DNA of 64,000 bases from Hafnia paralvei ATCC 29927 (GTDB lineage Bacteria > Pseudomonadota > Gammaproteobacteria > Enterobacterales > Enterobacteriaceae). Shown here one piece after another: positions 16,675 to 25,926 of the stretch. The position numbers were made by a program, and so were the translations under genes. The stretch lies in NCBI RefSeq assembly GCF_001655005.1, contig NZ_LXET01000007.1:186001-250000 (forward strand), given 5' to 3'. Below the pieces are notes generated by a model. That model saw only the letters and a list, made by a program, of their open reading frames with translations. It searched no databases and was not told where the DNA came from. Position 1 is the stretch's first letter; each line of letters opens with the position of its first letter.

Positions 16675-18552
16675 ATGTGTGTAAACACGACAGAAAAACA
16701 TGCCCCTTTTGGTACGCTGTTAGGCTATGCCCCTGGAGGCGTGGCGATTTACTCTTCGAATTATGAATCCCTTAACGATCTGGAACAGATGGATGATGCG
16801 TCATTCCGTCACTATCTAGATAAAGAATATATGGGTTATAAGTGGCAGTGCGTTGAGTTCGCTCGCCGCTTTCTTTATCTCAACTATGGCACGGTTTTCA
16901 CCGATGTCAGAATGGCCTATGAGATCTTCTCATTGCGTTATCTGCGCCAAGTGGTGAATGACAATATTTTACCGCTACAAGCGTTTCCTAATGGCTGCGA
17001 GCGCCCGCCAGTTGCCGGTTCGTTGCTCATTTGGCAGCAGGGCGGTGAGTTTGAACACACGGGTCACGTCGCGATTATCACTCAGGTATTAGAGAACAAA
17101 ATTCGTGTCGTTGAGCAGAATGTCATTCATCATCCGTTGCCCGCAGGGCAGCAGTGGACACGCGAGTTGCCGCTGACTTACCGCGATGGAAAGTACGCTA
17201 TCCAAGATACCTTTGACGATACCGAAATTTTGGGCTGGATGACCCAGACCGCCGATGATCGCCATAGCTTGCCGCAGCCTCAGACACCTGCACCGTATTT
17301 GGCGATCCACTGTGAACGTGTTGAAAACCACGGGCAGTTTGCTGGAACTTGGCTGAACGAGCAGGATCCATTGGAGCATACCTACGTTCAGGCCAATGGC
17401 GGACATACGCTAAATGCCGATCCCTATCGCTATTTCGCTGTTTCTCGCAGCGCCGAGCAGGAGTTGATCCACGCCACTAACGAGCTGCATTTGATGTATT
17501 TGCACGCGACCGACAAGGTGCTTAAGGATGACAATTTGTTGGCGCTGTTTGATATTCCAGAAGCGTTATGGCCGCGCCTGCGACTTTCTTGGCAGCGCCG
17601 TCGTCATCATATGATCACCGGTCGCCTCGACTTCTGCATGGATGAGCGTGGGCTAAAAGTCTATGAATATAATGCGGATTCAGCCTCATGCCATGCTGAA
17701 ACTGGGCTAATTTTAGACAAGTGGGCGCAGCAGGCGGGTGAGGTGGCAGGCAGCGATCCCGGCGAGTATCTGTTGGATGCGTTAGCCAATACGTGGAAAC
17801 ACAGTGACGCAACACCATTCGTGCATATTCTTCAGGATCATGACGCAGAAGAGAGCTACCACGCGCAGTTTATGCAGCGCGCGTTAACGAAAGCCGGTTT
17901 TGAAAGTAAGATTTTGCATGGTTTAGACGAGCTGCATTGGGCTGAGTCAGGTCAATTGGTGGATGGTGAAAACCGCCCAGTGAGCTGTGTGTGGAAAACA
18001 TGGGCATGGGAAACGGCTCTTGATCAATTGCGTGAAGAGAGCGAGGCCGATCACGCAGCGCTTCCGATCCGAACTGGCCATCCTAAAAATGCAGTGCGCC
18101 TGATTGACGTGTTGTTGCGTCCTGAAGTGATGGTCTTTGAACCGTTGTGGACCGTGATCCCAAGCAATAAGGCAATTTTGCCGGTTCTGTGGTCGCTATT
18201 CCCGCATCATCGTTATCTGTTAGACGCCGATTTTGAGCTGAACGCAGAGTTGGAGCAGAGCGGCTACGCGGTGAAACCTATTGCTGGACGCTGTGGTAAC
18301 AACATCGGTCTAATCAGCCATGAAGATCGAGTGCTGGATGAAACGTCCGGTAAGTTCGCTGAACAGAAAAATATCTACCAACAGCTTTGGTGTCTGCCAA
18401 AAGTTGCGGGACGCTATATTCAGCTATGTACCTTCACGGTCGGCGGCCACTACGGTGGTGTATGCGTGCGCTCAGAAACGGGATTAGTCATCAAGAAAGA
18501 GAGTGATATCGATCCGTTGCGGATTATTGATGACAAGGACTTTATCCTCTAA
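16675..18552 (+). CDS. gss: Bifunctional glutathionylspermidine amidase/synthetase
   Basis: 625 residues (E. coli Gss 619). The N-terminal CHAP-type amidase has the catalytic Cys59 (KWQCVEF) and His131 (HTGHVAI) at the E. coli positions. The C-terminal ATP-grasp-type synthetase is highly conserved (QRRRHHMITGRLDFCMDERG, VYEYNADSASCH, IAGRCGNNI, EQKNIYQQLWCLPKV). It makes glutathionylspermidine from glutathione, spermidine and ATP, and also hydrolyses it. The start ATG 16675 aligns without gaps to E. coli; AAGG lies 8 bases upstream. A 7+7 palindrome (16635-16651, ACTGTCG/CGACAGT) precedes it and may bind a regulator. Confidence 0.95.
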   Translation: MCVNTTEKHAPFGTLLGYAPGGVAIYSSNYESLNDLEQMDDASFRHYLDKEYMGYKWQCVEFARRFLYLNYGTVFTDVRMAYEIFSLRYLRQVVNDNILPLQAFPNGCERPPVAGSLLIWQQGGEFEHTGHVAIITQVLENKIRVVEQNVIHHPLPAGQQWTRELPLTYRDGKYAIQDTFDDTEILGWMTQTADDRHSLPQPQTPAPYLAIHCERVENHGQFAGTWLNEQDPLEHTYVQANGGHTLNADPYRYFAVSRSAEQELIHATNELHLMYLHATDKVLKDDNLLALFDIPEALWPRLRLSWQRRRHHMITGRLDFCMDERGLKVYEYNADSASCHAETGLILDKWAQQAGEVAGSDPGEYLLDALANTWKHSDATPFVHILQDHDAEESYHAQFMQRALTKAGFESKILHGLDELHWAESGQLVDGENRPVSCVWKTWAWETALDQLREESEADHAALPIRTGHPKNAVRLIDVLLRPEVMVFEPLWTVIPSNKAILPVLWSLFPHHRYLLDADFELNAELEQSGYAVKPIAGRCGNNIGLISHEDRVLDETSGKFAEQKNIYQQLWCLPKVAGRYIQLCTFTVGGHYGGVCVRSETGLVIKKESDIDPLRIIDDKDFIL

Positions 18553-18570
18553 CGGAAGCCGCTTTTAATT

Positions 18571-18611
18571 CGGCGTGCTGTGTAGATTGTGCAGCACGCC
18601 GTTTTGTTTTT
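18571..18611 (+). terminator. Rho-independent terminator of gss
   Basis: CGGCGTGCTG (18571-18580) pairs perfectly with CAGCACGCCG (18592-18601), followed by TTTTGTTTTT. Confidence 0.92.
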
Positions 18612-18729
18612 CACCCATCTGATTTATCCCTCGCTAATTATTCAACATTATCCTTGACCAATGACAAGGTACCCAAGCTATTAGCCTCTTTATAATCGAG
18701 CCCATTTATCTGCTCACTGGTGTGAAAGT

Positions 18730-19851
18730 ATGGCTTATCAACTGAATCTTAATTGGCCTGAATTTTTAGAGAAATACTGGCAAAAAAAACCTGTTGTATT
18801 GAAAAACGCCTTCCCGAACTTCGTTGATCCAATCACGCCGGATGAGTTGGCAGGCTTGGCGATGGAGCCGGAAGTGGATAGCCGTTTAGTGAGCCAGAAA
18901 AACGGCGAATGGCAGGCGAGCAACGGGCCATTCGAGCACTTTGATGGTTTGGGTGAAAGCGGCTGGTCGTTGTTGGCTCAGGCGGTTAACCATTGGCATG
19001 CGCCTTCTGCAGAACTGGTGCGTCCGTTCCGCGTATTGCCGGACTGGCGTTTAGACGATCTAATGATTTCGTTCTCTGTTCCTGGCGGCGGCGTGGGGCC
19101 TCACATCGATCAGTACGACGTATTCATTATTCAAGGGATGGGCAGCCGTCGCTGGCGCGTGGGTGACAAATTACCTATGCGTCAGTTCTGCCCACACCCA
19201 GCGCTCTTGCATGTGGATCCGTTCGAGCCAATCATTGATGAAGATCTTGAACCAGGGGATATTTTGTATATTCCACCAGGATTCCCGCATGACGGCTTTA
19301 CTCATGAAACGGCGTTGAACTATTCCGTTGGTTTCCGTGGGCCGAACGGCAGAGATTTAATCAGCAGCTTTGCTGACTATGCGCTGGAAAACGATCTTGG
19401 CGGTGAGCATTACAGCGATCCTGATTTGACCTGCCGTGAACATGTAGGCCGTATCGAAGATTATGAAGTCGATCGCCTGCGCGGGATGATGATCGAGATG
19501 CTCAATCAGCCTGAGGATTTCAAACAATGGCTGGGGCGTTTTGCGACTACGCCGCGTCATGAGTTGGATATCGCGCCAGCTGAACCGGCTTATGAACCTG
19601 ATGAAATCCTTGATGCGTTGCTGGGCGATGAAGTCTTAACTCGCCTGAGCGGTCTACGTGTGCTGAATATTGGTGATAGTTTCTTTGTTAACAGCGAGCC
19701 AATGGACGCCGTTGAGCCTGAAGCCGCCGATGCGCTGTGCCGTTATACTACGGTAGGTAAAAAAGAGCTGGGTGATGCACTGAATAATCCCGCCTTTGTT
19801 GCTGAACTCACTGATTTAGTCAATCAGGGATACTGGTACTTTGATGAGTAA
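18730..19851 (+). CDS. roxA: Ribosomal protein uL16 3-hydroxylase RoxA (YcfD)
   Basis: 373 residues, equal to E. coli YcfD/RoxA. The JmjC domain has the Fe(II) ligands at the expected sites: His125 and Asp127 in GPHIDQYD and His187 in GFPHDGF. It hydroxylates an Arg of ribosomal protein uL16 using 2-oxoglutarate and oxygen. The C-terminal winged-helix dimer part is conserved (RLSGLRVLNIGDSF, GYWYFDE). It stands as a single gene between terminators, and the gene order around it differs from E. coli, where ycfD is next to phoPQ. Confidence 0.95.
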   Translation: MAYQLNLNWPEFLEKYWQKKPVVLKNAFPNFVDPITPDELAGLAMEPEVDSRLVSQKNGEWQASNGPFEHFDGLGESGWSLLAQAVNHWHAPSAELVRPFRVLPDWRLDDLMISFSVPGGGVGPHIDQYDVFIIQGMGSRRWRVGDKLPMRQFCPHPALLHVDPFEPIIDEDLEPGDILYIPPGFPHDGFTHETALNYSVGFRGPNGRDLISSFADYALENDLGGEHYSDPDLTCREHVGRIEDYEVDRLRGMMIEMLNQPEDFKQWLGRFATTPRHELDIAPAEPAYEPDEILDALLGDEVLTRLSGLRVLNIGDSFFVNSEPMDAVEPEAADALCRYTTVGKKELGDALNNPAFVAELTDLVNQGYWYFDE

Positions 19852-19884
19852 GCGCGGTTTTCATTAATCGTTGTAATGATTCTT

Positions 19885-19913
19885 AAAGGGATGACAATTG
19901 TTATCCCTTTTTT
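19885..19913 (+). terminator. Terminator of roxA
   Basis: AAAGGGATGAC pairs with GTTATCCCTTT across AATT (one G-U pair), followed by TTT. Probably also reached from caiF on the minus strand. Confidence 0.8.
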
Positions 19914-19996
19914 CTATCGGTTTGTGGCTAGTCACCGCCGTTTTCACCCATATTTGAAATGAGCGATGAATATTTTTCTTATGAATCATTGAGAGG

Positions 19997-20401
19997 CTAT
20001 TTTCTTTGCCCCTTAGACAGCATCCATTTCCATTTTTGCTCTTGATTGAGCTCGGATGGTGGTACCGGGATCGTCATACGTGGCATGCTGGTGGAGTCAT
20101 TATCGTCTCCATCCGTGTTAATGGCGTTTTTGATGCGCTCCGTAATCTGATCATCAATGTGATCGACTTGGATCATTCGTTGGCACTGACAGCCGCGGCC
20201 TTCTAAATGGTTAGGGATCGTTTTAGTCTGGCAGTCAATTTCGTCAACGGCAGAAAGAATATAGGAAACCAGATTAATGGCTTTACAAGGCGTGAGATTA
20301 AACTTATCGGCTATCTCACGCGAGCTTATCCAGCGTTGCTGTTGCATCGCCCAGCGTGCAACCAACAAATATAAAGGCTCTTGCACGTATTCTCTACACA
20401 T
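19997..20401 (-). CDS. caiF: Carnitine operon activator CaiF
   Basis: 134 residues (E. coli CaiF 131). The match covers the protein: MCREYVQEPLYLLVARW at the start, the helix region ISSREIADKFNLTPCKAINLVSYIL (about 25-50), the Cys-containing EGRGCQCQR, and the C-terminal LNQEQKWKWMLSK. CaiF activates caiTABCDE and fixABCX under anaerobic conditions with carnitine or crotonobetaine. In E. coli caiF is directly downstream of caiE; here it is 6.3 kb away on the other side of aes, yaaU and fixXCBA, and transcribed toward roxA. Confidence 0.93.
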   Translation of the reverse strand: MCREYVQEPLYLLVARWAMQQQRWISSREIADKFNLTPCKAINLVSYILSAVDEIDCQTKTIPNHLEGRGCQCQRMIQVDHIDDQITERIKNAINTDGDDNDSTSMPRMTIPVPPSELNQEQKWKWMLSKGQRK

Positions 20402-20863
20402 AGACTCACCTTTTAATTAAAACAAAATTTGGCACACCATTATCTATATTTCACTATATAAGAACGAATTTATAGCTATGCGATCATATTCACATTAATA
20501 ATCATACATGGATCAGAATATACCTGTCTAATGGTGTATTCGCTATGTATTTCATCGATTTTACATCGAAGGTTTGTAACTATTTCTATTGTTGTTTTAT
20601 TGTAATGCTAGTGTTTATTTGATGTGTATTATTACCATTTTACAGTTTCTTTAAATATGACTGCGTGTGTTTTTCAGTGGCGAGAAACCATTATCAGAGC
20701 AATTAACTGAATATCTATCATAGACATAACAAGAGTACTGTATGACAGACGTATGCCTCTGTTTTTTGAGTATCTATATGGTTAGTAATGTTTTTTATTG
20801 TTTAATGATGAGGCGATATTTGATTGTTAACTCATTAATGAAATAGTTACTAAAGAGGGTGTA
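20402..20863. promoter_or_regulatory. Divergent control region between caiF and aes
   Basis: 462 bp, AT-rich, no gene. It must carry the promoters of caiF (minus) and aes (plus). In E. coli caiF is activated by CRP and FNR, but I find no convincing consensus site for either here. Confidence 0.5.
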
Positions 20864-21838
20864 ATGAAACCAGTTAATAAAGTTAATGTGCTTGAAAAAA
20901 TATCAAGTGAGATGCGAGAGGTGTTGTGTGTCCAAAAGGAGAATGCAATACCGATATCGCCAGATAGTGATAATTCAACGATAAGATTAGCTTATATAGA
21001 GGAACGTAAATATTGGAATCGTCATGGTCCACAGATGATGAAAACTATTCATGAAAAGGTTATGACTGCGTATGGAGAAATAGAGACAAGAATATACTAT
21101 CCCAATAGCGAAACTTCAGCGGTCATTTTTTATTTACATGGTGGCGGATTTATTGTCGGTAATCTAGATACCCACGATCGCATTATGCGTTTACTGGCTC
21201 ATTACAGCGGTTGCAACGTTATTGGCATAGATTACACGCTTTCACCTGAATCAAAATTTCCGCAAGCAATAGAGGAAACCGTCGATATTTGTCGTCATTT
21301 CCATCAACACGCTGCTGATTACCACTTAAATATGCAATCTATTGGTTTTGCGGGGGATTCCGCAGGAGCCATGCTGGCCATTGCTAGCGGATTATGGCTG
21401 CGCGATCGCGGTATTGATTGTGGAAAAGTGCAGGGGATACTCCTTTATTACGGGCTTTATGGTCTGCAAGATTCTGCCAGTCGGCGCCTGTATGGCGGAG
21501 AGTGGGACGGCCTGACGGGACCTGATATCGCAATGTACCAGAATGCTTATTTAGCCAGCGATGATGATAAAGAATCCCCATACTATTGTATTTTCAATAA
21601 CGATCTTAGTCAGAAAATGCCAGCCTGTTTTATTGCTAGCGCTGAGTTTGATCCGCTGATTGACGACAGCATTGCACTCTATCGTACGCTGAGTGAACAT
21701 CAGCAGCCCTGCCGGTATCAGATGTATCCAGGCACATTACATGCGTTTTTACATTATTCGCGCATGATGGAAAGTGCCGATCAAGCCTTACGCGATGGGG
21801 CAATTTATTTCCGTGAACAGCTTCAACTCGCCTTATAA
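20864..21838 (+). CDS. aes: Acetyl esterase Aes
   Basis: 324 residues (E. coli Aes 319). The sequence is a close match to E. coli Aes: YLHGGGFIVGNLDTHDRIMRLL (HGGG oxyanion motif about 92-96), GFAGDSAGAMLA (nucleophile Ser about 166), SAEFDPLIDDS (acid) and PGTLHAFLHYSRMM (His). It cleaves short acyl esters and in E. coli also inhibits MalT and binds alpha-galactosidase. Start ATG 20864 with AGAGGG upstream. Divergent from caiF. Confidence 0.95.
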   Translation: MKPVNKVNVLEKISSEMREVLCVQKENAIPISPDSDNSTIRLAYIEERKYWNRHGPQMMKTIHEKVMTAYGEIETRIYYPNSETSAVIFYLHGGGFIVGNLDTHDRIMRLLAHYSGCNVIGIDYTLSPESKFPQAIEETVDICRHFHQHAADYHLNMQSIGFAGDSAGAMLAIASGLWLRDRGIDCGKVQGILLYYGLYGLQDSASRRLYGGEWDGLTGPDIAMYQNAYLASDDDKESPYYCIFNNDLSQKMPACFIASAEFDPLIDDSIALYRTLSEHQQPCRYQMYPGTLHAFLHYSRMMESADQALRDGAIYFREQLQLAL

Positions 21839-21847
21839 CCCAACTTT

Positions 21848-21880
21848 GCGGGCAGTCGATGAGATTGCCCGCGTGTTTTA
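21848..21880. terminator. Terminator between aes and yaaU (convergent)
   Basis: GCGGGCA (21848-21854) pairs with TGCCCGC (21866-21872), followed by GTGTTTTA. Confidence 0.7.
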
Positions 21881-21903
21881 AGCGATTTTGAATGGCTGTT
21901 GAA

Positions 21904-23220
21904 TTAGTACAGTTCCATCTGGCTAGTTTTATCTAACGATAGCCCACGCGTTTCTGGTGCAAGAAATATCGAAATCACCATGCCAAATAAAGAAACCCCA
22001 GCACCAGCCAGCATTGTCATCGCAATTCCATGCTGTTGCATAAACAGCGGTAACGCAAAAGTTGAAATTACGGTACCAATCCGGCTGAGTGACATCGCGG
22101 CACCAACGGCGGATGCGCGGATATGCGTTGGAAACAGTTCGTTAGGATAAAGCCATTGTAAAATCCCCGGCCCGCCCGAGAAAAAAGCGTAGAGAGCAAA
22201 TGCCGATACGATAAGCGTAATGCTTGGGTCGGGCACAACGCCCAACACGGCTAAAGCCAGCGTCATGATGGCAAAACTGCCGATGAGCAATGGGCGACGG
22301 CCGATGCTATTGAGCCAATACATGGCGGGTATACAGCCAATCAGGAAAAACAGGCTAATCACTACGTTGCCAAGCACGGCCTCTTTGCCTTCGTTTAGAC
22401 CAAGTAGACTGATGATTTGTGGACCAAAGGTATAAATACCAAACATCGGGATCACCTGACATGTCCAAATAATGGCGACAAACAGGATTGATGTCAGATG
22501 ACGGCGAGTAAAAATCTGGCTATAGCGGGTTTCCTGCGCTTCTTCATTATCGAAAACAACGTTTTCGCCGAACAATTTCAACATCAGCGCACGACACTCT
22601 TCGACTCGCCCTTTGCGGATCAGCCAGCGCGGTGATTCAGGCAGCTCAAAACGCCCTAACAGGATGATAATACAGGGAACAACCGCGCTACCGAGCATCC
22701 AGCGCCAGCCGTTTGCTACGTCATACAGCAGGTAACCGACCAAATCCGCGGCGGTGGCGCCGATGTACCACATGGCAGCAATAAATCCCATGGTAAAAGC
22801 GCGCTGACGCGTGGTGGAGAACTCTGCAATCATCGAGGTGGCGATAGGGTAATCTGCACCGATCACGATGCCAATGAGAAAACGTAATATCACCAGTTCA
22901 AGCGGAGAGGTGACAAACATCGTAGCGGCAGAAATCACGCCAATGGCAATAATATCAATAATAAACATCAGGCGACGGCCAAGCACATCCGCCACATAGC
23001 CAAACAGCGACGTGCCGATAAACAGGCCAACCAGTGTGGCGATCCCCACAAGTCCGACCCACTGAGCATCGAGTTTCAATACTGGCGTGAGTTGTTCCAG
23101 CGCGATACCAATAATGACGAGCACGTAGCCATCAAGAAAGGGCCCACCGCTTCCCCAAAGCATGATTTTACGATGTATCGGCGTAAAACTGATGTCATCA
23201 AACCTTTTGGATTTTTCCAT
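21904..23220 (-). CDS. yaaU: MFS transporter YaaU
   Basis: 438 residues from the ATG at 23220, whose N-terminus MEKSKRFDD aligns with E. coli YaaU (443 residues); an ATG ten codons upstream lies in a hairpin stem and is less likely. Twelve membrane segments of the sugar-porter type, with the signatures GRR after TM2 (DVLGRRLMF), RFLIGIVIGADYPI in TM4, PESPRWL in the loop, GRRPLL and FAPETRG-like (LAPETRG) at the end. As in E. coli it is the last gene of the fix cluster. The substrate is not known; a carnitine-related acid is a reasonable guess. Confidence 0.92.
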   Translation of the reverse strand: MEKSKRFDDISFTPIHRKIMLWGSGGPFLDGYVLVIIGIALEQLTPVLKLDAQWVGLVGIATLVGLFIGTSLFGYVADVLGRRLMFIIDIIAIGVISAATMFVTSPLELVILRFLIGIVIGADYPIATSMIAEFSTTRQRAFTMGFIAAMWYIGATAADLVGYLLYDVANGWRWMLGSAVVPCIIILLGRFELPESPRWLIRKGRVEECRALMLKLFGENVVFDNEEAQETRYSQIFTRRHLTSILFVAIIWTCQVIPMFGIYTFGPQIISLLGLNEGKEAVLGNVVISLFFLIGCIPAMYWLNSIGRRPLLIGSFAIMTLALAVLGVVPDPSITLIVSAFALYAFFSGGPGILQWLYPNELFPTHIRASAVGAAMSLSRIGTVISTFALPLFMQQHGIAMTMLAGAGVSLFGMVISIFLAPETRGLSLDKTSQMELY

Positions 23221-23243
23221 AATGTTGCTGCTAATCAGCCTGC

Positions 23244-23280
23244 TAGCCATTCAGCGTCAGTAACTACCGCTGAATGGCTA
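23244..23280. other. 13-bp perfect inverted repeat at the yaaU start region
   Basis: TAGCCATTCAGCG (23244-23256) and CGCTGAATGGCTA (23268-23280) with an 11-base loop. No T-run on either side. It separates fixX from yaaU and may stall polymerase, protect the upstream mRNA end or bind a regulator. Confidence 0.7.
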
Positions 23281-23329
23281 ATGTTGGTAAAAGAGGGATA
23301 AAACACGTGGCTAGCATGGATTTCGGGGT

Positions 23330-23617
23330 TTAACCGTAGCGGTATTCAACGCCAAAGCTGCCACGTGGATAGTTCCATTCGTCTAACACGGAATCCTTAC
23401 ACAAGATCCGGCAGGTGCCGCATTCGAGACAGCCTGCGTAGTCGAACCGGATAGTCCCATCGGGCTGAAGCTTGTATAGCCCCGCAGGACACGCCAGCGT
23501 TAGGGTGTGAAAAGCCGCCATATCAGGGTGTTCGCGAATGATGATGTGCGGATGCCCTTCATCGACGTGAAACTTGTTTATCCCTAATTTGACGTCAACA
23601 TTGACAGGTTCGGTCAT
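23330..23617 (-). CDS. fixX: Ferredoxin-like protein FixX
   Basis: 95 residues, the same length as E. coli FixX. The iron-sulfur ligands are in ACPAGLY (Cys 43), GCLECGTC and RILCKDS. It works with FixABC as an electron bifurcating or transferring system that feeds crotonobetaine reduction. Its start overlaps the fixC stop by 4 bases (ATGA). Confidence 0.95.
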   Translation of the reverse strand: MTEPVNVDVKLGINKFHVDEGHPHIIIREHPDMAAFHTLTLACPAGLYKLQPDGTIRFDYAGCLECGTCRILCKDSVLDEWNYPRGSFGVEYRYG

Positions 23618-24906
23618 AGCGCTGTCACTCCTTTAATGCCATCTTTGAGCAGATTCAAATAACCAATTTCTTTGCAGTGACGCATGATCATCTTGCGCAT
23701 TGGTTGCGGCGGCTGACCATTGACGGTGAACATATCCGCCATGATATTGGCCACCATCTGCGGGTATTGGGTGAACATGCGTGGGTTTTCCAACATGGCT
23801 GGCACTTTGCGGTAGTGGCGCAGATCCTTCATTACCGGCAGTTCTTCCAGTAGCTTCAGATAGACACTCAATCCACGTTCGCTAAAGTCGTTGTTGGTTT
23901 TGGCTTCCAATACTGCGCGAGCAGCTGCTTCTCCCGAAGCTATTGCCATATCCATGCCGCGAATGGTGAACCCAAGATTCATACACATACCTGCGGCATC
24001 GCCAGCGATCAGCACCCCGTTGCCGACTAATTTCGGCTGCATGTTAATGCCTGCTTCAGGAACGACGTGCGCGGCATATTCCAGAGTTTTTCCTCCAGCA
24101 ATTAAAGGACGAACAACAGGGTGTTGTTTGAAATCCTCTAACATTTGCGGCACGGATTTTCCTGCACTAGCGATATGATGAAGCCCAACCACGATGCCTA
24201 AAGAGAGCGAATCTCCATTGGTATAGAGAAAACCGCCGCCCATCTGGCCGTCAGACGGCGTTCCGGCAAAGAGCCATGCCGCACCTTCGTTATCGGTTAA
24301 GCTAAAGCGCGCTTCTATGAGTTCGCGTGGTAGCTCAATCAACTCTTTAACGCCTACGGCCACATGTTTAGCCGAAACTTGTTTTTGCACCATGCCCAAT
24401 TGTTCGGCCAGAAGCGCGTTAACACCTTCCGCCAGAATGACCGCGTTGGCTTCGAGAATGTCGCCATCAGCCTCAACGCCAATCACTTTTCCATCGCGTT
24501 GGATCAGCTTGTCTACGCGGATCCCTGGGACGAATTGGGCGCCAGCGGCTTCAGCTTGTTCCATTAGCCACGGGTCAAATTTACCGCGCAGCACCGAATA
24601 AGATTCCTGTGCAGGTTCTGCCGCACGAGCATGGTGATAGTCGAGAGTGACAGCGCTGTCATCGGTAAGAAATGAAATTTTTTCGTGAGTGATTCGACGC
24701 TCAACGGGAGCTTGTGTCGCGAAGTCTGGAATAATACGTTCTAGACTGTGCGCATACAGACGGCCGCCAGTCACGTTTTTAGCACCGGCGTGATTGCCGC
24801 GTTCAATCACTAATACGTTTGCGCCTTCCCGCGCCAACACTAGCGCCGCTACGCAGCCAGACAGGCCTGCGCCGACGATAATGGCATCAAATACATCTTC
24901 AGACAT
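23614..24906 (-). CDS. fixC: Flavoprotein FixC (ETF-quinone oxidoreductase-like)
   Basis: 430 residues (E. coli 428). The FAD Rossmann motif is IIVGAGLSGCVAALVLAREGANVLVIERG at the N-terminus (broken here: VGAGLSGC about 10-17, ERG about 36-38), with GDAAGMCMNLGFTIRGMDMA near 295-315. It is the FAD subunit of the anaerobic electron path to CaiA. It lies 61 bp after fixB and overlaps fixX. Confidence 0.95.
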   Translation of the reverse strand: MSEDVFDAIIVGAGLSGCVAALVLAREGANVLVIERGNHAGAKNVTGGRLYAHSLERIIPDFATQAPVERRITHEKISFLTDDSAVTLDYHHARAAEPAQESYSVLRGKFDPWLMEQAEAAGAQFVPGIRVDKLIQRDGKVIGVEADGDILEANAVILAEGVNALLAEQLGMVQKQVSAKHVAVGVKELIELPRELIEARFSLTDNEGAAWLFAGTPSDGQMGGGFLYTNGDSLSLGIVVGLHHIASAGKSVPQMLEDFKQHPVVRPLIAGGKTLEYAAHVVPEAGINMQPKLVGNGVLIAGDAAGMCMNLGFTIRGMDMAIASGEAAARAVLEAKTNNDFSERGLSVYLKLLEELPVMKDLRHYRKVPAMLENPRMFTQYPQMVANIMADMFTVNGQPPQPMRKMIMRHCKEIGYLNLLKDGIKGVTAL

Positions 24907-24967
24907 AAGATCTCCGTATGCCAGACAAGTCAGGCCAGTCCTGCAACTCGCCTTACCTCGTCTTGCT

Positions 24968-25915
24968 CTATCGTTTTAATTTTTCGGTCAATGCGGGAAC
25001 GATCTTCATCAGATCGCCGACGATCCCGTAGTCGGCATATTGGAAGATTGGCGCGTTTTTATCTTTGTTGATTGCCATCAGGATCTGTGCGCCATTGGCA
25101 CCGACCATGTGCTGGATCTGACCGGAAATTCCGAGCGCCAGATAGAGATCGGGTTTAATCATGATCCCTGAAATACCGACATAGCGTTCGCGATCCATCC
25201 ACTTCTCGTTCTCAGCGACTGGGCGAGAACAGCCAAGCTCAGCGCCAATCGCGTTGCTTAAGGCGGCGGCAATAGCAATGTTTTCCTGTGAGCCGATACC
25301 ACGTCCTACGCTGACCACCAAACGGGCTTTACCCAGATCGACGCTTTCGCCCTGTTTCACTCGTCGAGATTCACAGATGATGGCGTGAGCCGGAGCAATA
25401 AATTCCAGCGTTTGTGCGTTTCCACTACGAGCGCTATCTTCCTGCGCAGGAGCAAATACGCCGCTGGCCAGAGTGACAACGGCGTAGTCGGTTGTAATTT
25501 TTTCTTTGCCGAAGGCCAAGCCGCCATACACCATATGCGTGGCAACAGGGCAGCCGTCTTCCAAGCTCAGTTCGGCAGCATCGTTAACGACTCCGGCGGC
25601 TAAGCGTGCGCCTAGGCGGGCGGCCAGCGTTTTACAACGACGAGTGGCTGGCAGCAGCAATAAAGCGCGTGAGCTATGGCTCTGGCTACGAATGGCTTGT
25701 ACCAACGTATCGGCATAGTCTTCGATAATGCGGTTATTGGGTTGTTCACCGAGGCTATACACGGCGTTAGCCCCCAAACGGAAGGCAAGGGCAGACTGTT
25801 CATCGCTTTGACTAACAACGTGGATGAGTTCACCCAGTTCACGTGCTCCACTCATCAGCTCAGGTAGATGTGATTTGGTGTCGCTAAACACCCATACAGT
25901 TGAAAATTTGCTCAT
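24968..25915 (-). CDS. fixB: Electron transfer flavoprotein alpha-type subunit FixB
   Basis: 315 residues (E. coli 313). The C-terminal FAD domain shows LVVSVGRGIGSQENI, GCSRPVAENEKW, ALGISGQIQHMVG and AINKDKNAPIFQYADYGIVGD, the standard ETF-alpha signatures. With FixA it forms the electron-transfer flavoprotein for carnitine reduction. 11 bp after fixA. Confidence 0.95.
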   Translation of the reverse strand: MSKFSTVWVFSDTKSHLPELMSGARELGELIHVVSQSDEQSALAFRLGANAVYSLGEQPNNRIIEDYADTLVQAIRSQSHSSRALLLLPATRRCKTLAARLGARLAAGVVNDAAELSLEDGCPVATHMVYGGLAFGKEKITTDYAVVTLASGVFAPAQEDSARSGNAQTLEFIAPAHAIICESRRVKQGESVDLGKARLVVSVGRGIGSQENIAIAAALSNAIGAELGCSRPVAENEKWMDRERYVGISGIMIKPDLYLALGISGQIQHMVGANGAQILMAINKDKNAPIFQYADYGIVGDLMKIVPALTEKLKR

Positions 25916-25926
25916 AACGCCCCCAA

